64,000 bases of DNA. Source: Bombus terrestris. Its lineage: Eukaryota > Arthropoda > Insecta > Hymenoptera > Apidae. A program made the translations under genes and the position numbers. Within the stretch, counting starts at the first letter, position 1. The number at the start of each line of letters is the position of its first letter. This document shows, one piece after another, positions 51,501 to 62,000 of the stretch. Location: the NCBI RefSeq assembly GCF_910591885.1, contig NW_025963549.1, positions 3,906,001-3,970,000 of the forward strand, given 5' to 3'. Under the pieces are notes generated by a model. The model was not told the origin of the DNA. It ran no database searches and was given only the letters and a program-made list of their open reading frames with translations.

Positions 51501-53610
51501 AACGCAAGAGGGATTGGTTCTGGGTTAGGCTATAGTTTTCGAGCGAGCGCAGCGAGCGAGGGACGCGTAAAGGTGTGTCACAAACCAACGGTTTGGCACA
51601 TAGGGACATTGAAATATTCGCACCAGCCCGAAGAGCCGGAAGTCTTTATCGAACTGCCTACTGACAAAAGTTTACAGTTTATCAATAGTTTCACATAAAT
51701 AGTAATAATTCCACATAGTACAGTGCAACGTGTGGTCCGAAATCGCTGACAAAATTAGGCAATAACAGGAAATATATGCAGGGCAATATAAGGTATATGT
51801 ATAGCTTGGAAATTGTAATCTTTGCTCGCTCGCTCCGCTCGCTCGTAAAAATCTAGTCCGACCTCACAACCGATCCGACACGTTAGCAAATTTGAAATTA
51901 GTCGCCTCCTTATCGAATAACGAACTCAAGAGGGATTGGTTTTAGGTTAGGCTATAGTTTTCGAGCGAGCGCAGCGAGCGAGGGACGCGTAAACGTGTGT
52001 CACAAACCAACGGTTTGGCACATAGGGACATTGAAATGTTCGCACCATCCCGAGGAGCCGGAAGTCTTTATCGAACTGCGTACTGTCCAAAGTTTACAGT
52101 TTATCACTAGTTTTACATAAATAGTAATATTTCCACATAGTACAGTGCAACGTGTGGTCCGAAATCGCTGACAAAATTAGGCAATAACAGGAAATATATG
52201 CAAGGCAATATAAGGTATATGTATAGCTTGGAAATTGTAATCGTTGCTCGCTCGCTCCGCTCGCTCGTAAAAATCTAGTCTAACCTTACAACCGATCCGA
52301 CACGTTAGTAAATTTGAAATAAGTCGCCTCCTTATCGAATAACGAACGCAAGAGGGATTGGTTCTGGGTTAGGCTATAGTTTTCGAGCGAGCGCAGCGAG
52401 CGAGGGACGCGTAAAGGTGTGTCACAAACCAACGGTTTGGCACATAGGGACATTGAAATGTTCGCACCATCCCGAGGAGCCGGAAGTCTTTATCGAACTG
52501 CGTACTGTCCAAAGTTTACAGTTTATCACTAGTTTTACATAAATAGTAATATTTCCACATAGTACAGTGCAACGTGTGGTCCGAAATCGCTGACAAAATT
52601 AGGCAATAACAGGAAATATATGCAAGGCAATATAAGGTATATGTATAGCTTGGAAATTGTAATCGTTGCTCGCTCGCTCCGCTCGCTCGTAAAAATCTAG
52701 TCTAACCTTACAACCGATCCGACACGTTAGTAAATTTGAAATAAGTCGCCTCCTTATCGAATAACGAATGCAAGAGGGACTGGTTTTAGGTTAGGATATA
52801 TTTTTCGAGCGAGCGCAGCGAGCGAGGGACGCGTAAAGGTGTGTCACAAACCAACTTTTTGGCACATAGGGACATTGAAATATTCGCACCAGCCCGAGGA
52901 GCCGGAAGTCTTTATCGAATTGCGTACTGACGATAGTTTACAGTTTATCAATAATTTTACATAAATAGTAATATTTCCACATAGTACAGTGCAACATGTG
53001 GTCCGAAATCGCTGACAAAATTAGGCAATAACGGGAAATATATGCAAGGCAATATAAGGTGTATGTATAGCTTGGAAATTGTAATCGTTGCTCGCTCGCT
53101 CCGCTCGCTCTTAAAAATCTAGTCCGACCTCACAACCGATCCGACACGTTAGCAAATTTGAAATAAGTCGCCTCCTTATCGAATAACGAAAGCAAGAGGG
53201 ATTGTCTTTAGGTTAGGCTATAGTTTTCGAGCGAGCGCAGCGAGCGAGGGACACGTAAAGGTGTGTCACAAACCAACGGTTTGGCACATAGGGACATTGA
53301 AATATTCGCACCAGCTCGAGGAACCGCAAGTATTTATCGAATTGCGTACTGACAAAAGTTTACAGTTTACCAATAGTTTTACATAAATAGTAATATTTCC
53401 ACATACTACAGTGCAACGTGTGGTCCGAAATTGCTGACAAAATTTGGCAATAACAGGAAATACATGCAAGGCAATATAAGGTATATGTATAGCTTGGAAA
53501 TTGTAATCGTTGCTCGCTCGCTCCGCTCGCTCGTATAAATCTAGTCCAACCTCACAACCGCTCCGACACGTTAGCAAATTTGAAATAAGTCGCCTCCTTA
53601 TCGAATAACG
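48547..53610. repeat. 12-unit higher-order repeat, 5064 bp, copy 2
   Basis: This is the partner of 43483-48546. It has an extra unit around 49391-49812 relative to copy 1 and an extra unit at 52345-52766. It lacks the two units at 45171-46014, so the total length is unchanged. Shared rare markers are TAGCCCAACCACAC with CTCATTATCG (45101 and 50587), CAGGATGGATTGG (46441 and 51083), GAAATGTTCGC (47391 and 52033), CCAACTTTTTGGC (47787 and 52851) and CCGCTCCGAC (48493 and 53557). A patch near 50115-50205 (GATCGCTCAT) differs from copy 1 and looks converted. Confidence 0.83.
51923..52766. repeat. Recent single-unit tandem duplication (units 124 and 125)
   Basis: The two neighbouring units share private variants GAAATGTTCGC (52033 and 52455) and AGTCTAACCTT (52278 and 52700) and look identical from about 52020 onward, 422 bp apart. 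Their left ends differ: unit 124 starts AACTCAAGAGG and has GTAAACGTG, while unit 125 starts with the GGTTCTGGG type. The crossover therefore fell inside the left quarter of the unit. The equivalent place in the other 12-unit copy has a single unit. Confidence 0.88.
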
Positions 53611-56600
53611 AACGTAAGAGGGATTGGTTTTAGGTTAGGCTATAGTTTTCGAGGGAGCAGAGCGAGCGAGGGACGCGTAAAGGTGTGTCACAAACCAACG
53701 GTTTGGCACATAGGGACATTGAAATATTCGCACCATCCCGAGGACCCGGAAGTCTTTATCGAACTGCGTACTGTCCAAAGTTTACAGTTTATCACTAGTT
53801 TTACATAAATAGTAATATTTCCACATAGTACAGTGCAACGTGTGGTCCGAAATCGCTGACATAATCAGGCAATAACAGGAAATATATGCAAGGCAATATA
53901 AGGTATATGTATAGCGTGGAAATTGTAATCGTTGCTCGCTCGCTCCGCTCGCTCGTAAAAATCTAGTCCAACCTTACAACCGATCCGACACGTTAGTAAA
54001 TTTGAAATAAGTCGCCTCCTTATCGAATAACGAATGCAAGAGGGACTGGTTTTAGGTTAGGCTATATTTTTCGAGCGAGCGCAGCGAGCGAGGGACGCGT
54101 AAAGGTGTGTCACAAACCAACGGTTTGGCACATAGGGACATTGAAATATTCGCACCAGCCCGAGGAGCCGGAAGTCTTTATCGAATTGCGTACTGACGAA
54201 AGTTTACAGTTTATCAATAATTTTACATAAATAGTAATATTTCCACATAGTACAGTGCAACATGTGGTCCGAAATCGCTGACAAAATTAGGCAATAACAG
54301 GAAATATATGCAAGGCAATATAAGGTTTATGTATAGCTTGGAAATTGTAATCGTTGCTCGCTCGCTCCGCTCGCTCGTAAAAATCTAGTCCGACCTCACA
54401 ACCGATCCGACACGTTAGCAAATTTGAAATAAGTCGCCTCCTTATCGAATAACGAACGCAAGAGGGATTGTCTTTAGGTTAGGCTATAGTTTTCGAGCGA
54501 GCGCAGCGAGCGAGGGACGCGTAAAGGTGTGTCACAAACCAACGGTTTGGCACATAGGGACATTGAAATATTAGCACCAGCTCGAGGAACCGCAAGTATT
54601 TATCGAATTGCGTACTGACAAAAGTTTACAGTTTACCAATAGTTTTACATAAATTGTAATATTTCCACATACTACAGTGCAACGTGTGGTCCGAAATTGC
54701 TGACAAAATTTGGGAATAACAGGAAATACATGCAAGGCAATATAAGGTATATGTATAGCTTGGAAATTGTAATCGTTGCTCGCTCGCTCCGCTCGCTCGT
54801 ATAAATCTAGTCCAACCTCACAACCGATCCGACACGTTAGCAAATTTGAAATAAGTCGCCTCCTTATCGAATAACGAACGTAAGAGGGATTGGTTTTAGG
54901 TTAGGCTATAGTTTTCGAGGGAGCACTGCGAGCGAGGGACGCGTAAAGGTGTGTCACATACCAACGGTTTGGCACATAGGGACATTGAAATATTCGCACC
55001 AGCCCGAGGAGCCGGAAGTCTTTATCGAACTGCGTACTGTCCAAACTTTACAGTTTATCACTAGTTTTACATAAATAGTAATATTTCCACATAGTACAGT
55101 GCAACGTGTGGTCCGAAATCGCTGACATAATTAGGCAATAACAGGAAATATATGCAAGGCAATATAAGGTATATGTATAACGTGGAAATTGTAATCGTTG
55201 CTCGCTCGCTCCGCTCGCTCGTATAAATCTAGTCCAACCTCACAACCGATCCGACACGTTAGCAAATTTGAAATAAGTCGCCTCCTTATCGAATAACGAA
55301 CGTAAGAGGGATTGGTTTTAGGTTAGGCTATAGTTTTCGAGGGAGCACAGCGAACGAGGGACGCGTAAAGGTGTGTCACAAACCAACGGTTTGGCATATA
55401 GGGACATTGAAATATTCGCACCAGCTCGAGGAACCGCAAGTATTTATCGAATTGCGTACTGACAAAAGTTTACAGTTTACCAACAGTTTTACATAAATAG
55501 TAATATTTCCACATAGTACAGTGCAACGTGTGGTCCGAAATCGCTGACAAAATTAGGCAATAACAGGAAATATATGCAAGGCAATATAAGGTATATGTAT
55601 AGCTTGGAAATTGTAATCGTTGCTCGCTCGCTCCGCTCGCTCGTAAAAATCTAGTCCGACCTCACAACCGATCCGACACGTTAGCAAATTTGAAATTAGT
55701 CGCCTCCTTATCGAATAACGAACTCAAGAGGGATTGGTTTTAGGTTAGGCTATAGTTTTCGAGCGAGCGCAGCGAGCGAGGGACGCGTAAAGGTGTGTTA
55801 CAAACCAACGGTTTGGCACATAGGGACATTGAAATATTCGCACCAGCTCGAGGAACCGCAAGTATTTATCGAATTGCGTACTGACAAAAGTTTACAGTTT
55901 ACCAACAGTTTTACATAAATAGTAATATTTCCACATAGTACAGTGCAACGTGTGGTCCGAAATTGCTGACAAAATTTGGCAATAACAGGAAATACATGCA
56001 AGGCAATATAAGGTATATGTATAGCTTGGAAATTGTAATCGTTGCTCGCTCGCTCCGCTCGCTCGTATAAATCTAGTCCAACCTCACAACCGATCCGACA
56101 CGTTAGCAAATTTGAAATAAGTCGCCTCCTTATCGAATAACGAACGTAAGAGGGATTGGTTTTAGGTTAGGCTATAGTTTTCGAGGGAGCACAGCGAGCG
56201 AGGGACGCGTAAAGGTGTGTCACATACCAACGGTTTGGCACATAGGGACATTGAAATATTCGCACCAGCCCGAGGAGCCGGAAGTCTTTATCGAATTGCG
56301 TACTGACGAAAGTGTATAGTTTATCAATAGTTTTACATAAATAGTAATATTTCCACATAGTACAGTGCAACATGTGGTCCGAAATCGCTGACAAAATTAG
56401 GTAATAACGGGAAATATATGCAAGGCAATATAAGGTGTATGTATAGCTTGGAAATTGTAATCGTTGCTCGCTCGCTCCGCTCGCTCTTAAAAATCTAGTC
56501 CGACCTCACAACCGATCCGACACGTTAGCAAATTTGAAATAAGTCGCCTCCTTATCGAATAACGAACGCAAGAGGGATTGTCTTTAGGTTAGGCTATAGT

Positions 56601-59095
56601 TTTCGAGCGAGCGCAGCGAGCGAGGGACACATAAAGGTGTGTCACAAACCAACGGTTTGGCACATAGGGACATTGAAATATTCGCACCAGCCCGAGGAGC
56701 CGGAAGTCTTTATCGAATTGCGTACTGACGAAAGTTTACAGTTTATCAATAATTTTACATAAATAGTAATATTTCCACATAGTACAGTGCAACATGTGGT
56801 CCGAAATCGCTGACAAAATTAGGCAATAACGGGAAATATATGCAAGGCAATATAAGGTGTATGTATAGCTTGGAAATTGTAATCGTTGCTCGCTCGCTCC
56901 GCTCGCTCTTAAAAATCTAGTCCGACCTCACAACCGATCCGACACGTTAGCAAATTTGAAATAAGTCGCCTCCTTATCGAATAACGAACGCAAGAGGGAT
57001 TGTCTTTAGGTTAGGCTATAGTTTTCGAGCGAGCGCAGCGAGCGAGGGACGCGTAAAGGTGTGTCACAAACCAACGGTTTGGCACATAGGGACATTGAAA
57101 TATTAGCACCAGCTCGCGGAACCGCAAGTATTTATCGAATTGCGTACTGACAAAAGTTTACAGTTTACCAATAGTTTTACATAAATTGTAATATTTCCAC
57201 ATACTACAGTGCAACGTGTGGTCCGAAATTGCTGACAAAATTTGGGAATAACAGGAAATACATGCAAGGCAATATAAGGTATATGTATAGCTTGGAAATT
57301 GTAATCGTTGCTCGCTCGCTCCGCTCGCTCGTATAAATCTAGTCCAACCTCACAACCGATCCGACACGTTAGCAAATTTGAAATAAGTCGCCTCCTTATC
57401 GAATAACGAACGTAAGAGGGATTGGTTTTAGGTTAGGCTATAGTTTTCGAGGGAGCACTGCGAGCGAGGGACGCGTAAAGGTGTGTCACATACCAACGGT
57501 TTGGCACATAGGGACATTGAAATATTCGCACCAGCCCGAGGAGCCGGAAGTCTTTATCGAATTGCGTACTGACGAAAGTTTACAGTTTATCAATAATTTT
57601 ACATAAATAGTAATATTTCCACATAGTACAGTGCAACATGTGGTCCGAAATCGCTGACAAAATTAGGCAATAACGGGAAATATATGCAAGGCAATATAAG
57701 GTGTATGTATAGCTTGGAAATTGTAATCGTTGCTCGCTCGCTCCGCTCGCTCTTAAAAATCTAGTCCGACCTCACAACCGATCCGACACGTTAGCAAATT
57801 TGAAATAAGTCGCCTCCTTATCGAATAACGAACGCAAGAGGGATTGTCTTTAGGTTAGGCTATAGTTTTCGAGCGAGCGCAGCGAGCGAGGGACACATAA
57901 AGGTGTGTCACAAACCAACGGTTTTGCACATAGGGACATTGAAATATTCGCACCAGCTCGAGGAACCGCAAGTATTTATCGAATTGCGTACTGACAAAAG
58001 TTTACAGTTTACCAATAGTTTTACATAAATAGTAATATTTCCATATAGTACAGTGCAACGTGTGGTCCGAAATTGCTGACAAAATTTGGCAATAACAGGA
58101 AATACATGCAAGGCAATATAAGGTATATGTATAGCTTGGAAATTGTAATCGTTGCTCGCTCGCTCCGCTCGCTCGTATAAATCTAGTCCAACCTCACAAC
58201 CGATCCGACACGTTAGCAAATTTGAAATAAGTCGCCTCCTTATCGAATAACGAACGTAAGAGGGATTGGTTTTAGGTTAGGCTATAGTTTTCGAGGGAGC
58301 ACAGCGAGCGAGGGACGCGAAAATGTGTGTCACAAACCAACGGTTTGGCACATAGGGACATTGAAATATTCGCACCATCCCGAGGAGCCGGAAGTCTTTA
58401 TCGAACTGCGTACTGTCCAAACTTTACAGTTTATCACTAGTTTTACATAAATAGTAATATTTCCACATAGTACAGTGCAACGTGTGGTCCGAAATCGCTG
58501 ACATAATTAGGCAATAACAGGAAATATATGCAAGGCAATATAAGGTATATGTATAGCTTGGAAATTGTAATCGTTGCTCGCTCGCTCCGCTCGCTCGTAT
58601 AAATCTAGTCCAACCTCACAACCGATCCGACACGTTAGCAAATTTGAAATAAGTCGCCTCCTTATCGGATAACGAACGTAAGAGGGATTGGTTTTAGGTT
58701 AGGCTATAGTTTTCGAGGGAGCACAGCGAACGAGGGACGCGTAAAGGTGTGTCACAAACCAACGGTTTGGCACATAGGGACATTGAAATATTCGCACCAT
58801 CCCGAAGAGCCGGAAGTCTTTATCGAACTGCGTAGTGACAAAGTTTACAGTTTATCAATAGTTTTACATAACAAGTAATATTTCCACATAGTACAGTCCA
58901 ACGTGTGGTCCGAAATCGCTGACAAAATTAGGCAATAACAGGAAATATATGCAAGGCAATATAAGGTATATGTATAGCTTGGAAATTGTAATCGTTGCTC
59001 GCTCGCTCCGCTCGCTCGTAAAAATCTAGTCCGACCTCACAACCGATCCGACACGTTAGCAAATTTGAAATTAGTCGCCTCCTTATCGAATAACG
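53611..59095. repeat. Satellite block with 3- and 6-unit duplications
   Basis: This is satellite only. About 54430-54970 matches 56962-57502 at 2532 bp (6 units; shared TTTGGGAATAAC, GAGCACTGCGAGC and CACATACCAACGG). GACACATAAAGG recurs at 56627 and 57893 (3 units). About 53650-54400 matches about 59980-60730 at 6330 bp (15 units), sharing GAGCAGAGCGAGC and ATAATCAGGC. Confidence 0.78.
58837..58843. other. 1-bp deletion in unit 140
   Basis: GTGACAAAGTTTACAG replaces the usual CTGACAAAAGTTTACAG, so unit 140 (58675-59095) is 421 bp. The loss is in an A run and could be a base-calling error. Confidence 0.85.
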
Positions 59096-62000
59096 AACGC
59101 AAGAGGGATTGGTTTTAGGTTAGGCTATAGTTTTCGAGCGAGCGCAGCGAGCGAGGGACGCGTAAAGGTGTGTCACAAACCAACGGTTTGGCACATAGGG
59201 ACATTGAAATATTCGAACCAGCTCGAGGAACCGCAAGTATTTATCGAATTGCGTACTGACAAAAGTTTACAGTTTACCAACAGTTTTACATAAATAGTAA
59301 TATTTCCACATAGTACAGTGCAACGTGTGGTCCGAAATTGCTGACAAAATTTGGCAATAACAGGAAATACATGCAAGGCAATATAAGGTATATGTATAGC
59401 TTGGAAATTGTAATCGTTGCTCGCTCGCTCCGCTCGCTCGTATAAATCTAGTCCAACCTCACAACCGATCCGACACGTTAGCAAATTTGAAATAAGTCGC
59501 CTCCTTATCGAATAACGAACGTAAGAGGGATTGGTTTTAGGTTAGGCTATAGTTTTCGAGGGAGCACAGCGAGCGAGGGACGCGTAAAGGTGTGTCACAA
59601 ACCAACGGTTTGGCACATAGGGACATTGAAATATTCGCACCAGCCCGAGGAGCCGGAAGTCTTTATCGAATTGCGTACTGACGAAAGTTTACAGTTTATC
59701 AATAGTTTTACATAACAAGTAATATTTCCACATAGTACAGTCCAACGTGTGGTCCGAAATCGCTGACAAAATTAGGCAATAACAGGAAATATATGCAAGG
59801 CAATATAAGGTATATGTATAGCTTGGAAATTGTAATCGTTGCTCGCTCGCTCCGCTCGCTCGTAAAAATCTAGTCCAAACTCACAACCGATCCGAAACGT
59901 TAGCAAATTTGAAATAAGTCGCCTCCTTATCGAATAACGAACGTAAGAGGGATTGGTTTTAGGTTAGGCTATAGTTTTCGAGGGAGCAGAGCGAGCGAGG
60001 GACGCGTAAAGGTGTGTCACAAACCAACGGGTTGGCACATAGGGACATTGAAATATTCGCACCATCCCGAGGAGCCGGAAGTCTTTATCGAACTGCGTAC
60101 TGTCCAAAGTTTACAGTTTATCACTAGTTTTACATAAATAGTAATATTTCCACATAGTACAGTGCAACGTGTGGTCCGAAATCGCTGACATAATCAGGCA
60201 ATAACAGGAAATATATGCAAGGCAATATAAGGTATATGTATAGCGTGGAAATTGTAATGGTTGCTCGCTCGCTCCGCTCGCTCGTAAAAATCTAGTCCAA
60301 CCTTACAACCGATCCGACACGTTAGTAAATTTGAAATAAGTCGCCTCCTTATCGAATAACGAATGCAAGGGGGACTGGTTTTAGGTTAGGCTATATTTTT
60401 CGAGCGAGCGCAGCGAGCGAGGGACGCGTAAAGGTGTGTCACAAACCAACGGTTTGGCACATAAGGACATTGAAATATTCGCACCAGCCCGAGGAGCCGG
60501 AAGTCTTTATCGAATTGCCTACTGACGAAAGTTTACAGTTTAACAATAGTTTCACATAAATAGTAATATTTCCACATAGTACAGTGCAACATGTGGTCCG
60601 AAATCGCTGACAAAATTAGGCAATAACGGGAAATATATGCAAGGCAATATAAGGTGTATGTATAGCTTGGAAATTGTAATCGTTGCTCGCTCGCTCCGCT
60701 CGCTCTTAAAAATCTAGTCCGACCTCACAACCGATCCGACACGTTAGCAAATTTGAAATAAGTCGCCTCCTTATCGAATAACCAACGCAAGAGGGATTGT
60801 CTTTAGGTTAGGCTATAGTTTTCGAGCGAGCGCAGCGAGCGAGGGACGCGTAAAGGTGTGTCACAAACCAACGGTTTGGCACATAGGGACATTGAAATAT
60901 TCGCACCAGCTCGAGGAACCGCAAGTATTTATCGAATTGCGTACTGACAAAAGTTTACAGTTTACCAATAGTTTTACATAAATAGTAATATTTCCACATA
61001 CTACAGTGCAACGTGTGGTCCGAAATTGCTGACAAAATTTGGCAATAACAGGAAATACATGCAAGGCAATATAAGGTATATGTATAGCTTGGAAATTGTA
61101 ATCGTTGCTCGCTCGCTCCGCTCGCTCGTATAAATCTAGTCCAACCTCACAACCGATCCGACACGTTAGCAAATTTGAAATAAGTCGCCTCCTTATCGAA
61201 TAACGAACGTAAGAGGGATTGGTTTTAGGTTAGGCTATAGTTTTCGAGGGAGCACAGCGAGCGAGGGACGCGTAAAGGTGTGTCACAAACCAACGGTTTG
61301 GCACACAGGGACATTGAAATATTCGCACCATCCCGAGGAGCCGGAAGTCTTTATCGAACTGCGTACTGTCCAAAGTTTACAGTTTATCACTAGTTTTACA
61401 TAAATAGTAATATTTCCACATAATACAGTGCAACGTGTGGTCCGAAATTGCTGACAAAATTTGGCAATAACAGGAAATACATGCAAGGCAATATAAGGTA
61501 TATGTATAGCTTGGAAATTGTAATCGTTGCTCGCTCGCTCCGCTCGCTCGTATAAATCTAGTCCAACCTCACAACCGATCCGACACGTTAGCAAATTTGA
61601 AATAAGTCGCCTCCTAATCGAATAACGAACGTAAGAGGGATTGGTTTTAGGTTAGGCTATTGTTTTCGAGGGAGCACAGCGAGCGAGGGACGCGTAAAGG
61701 TGTGTCACAAACCAACGGTTTGGCACACAGGGACATTGAAATATTCGCACCATCCCGAGGAGCCGGAAGTCTTTATCGAACTGCGTACTGTCCAAAGTTT
61801 ACAGTTTATCACTAGTTTTACATAAATAGTAATATTTCCACATAATACAGTGCAACGTGTGGTCCGAAATTGCTGACAAAATTTGGCAATAACAGGAAAT
61901 ACATGCAAGGCAATATAAGGTATATGTATAGCTTGGAAATTGTAATCGTTGCTCGCTCGCTCCGCTCGCTCGTAAAAATCTAGTCCGACCTCACAACCGA

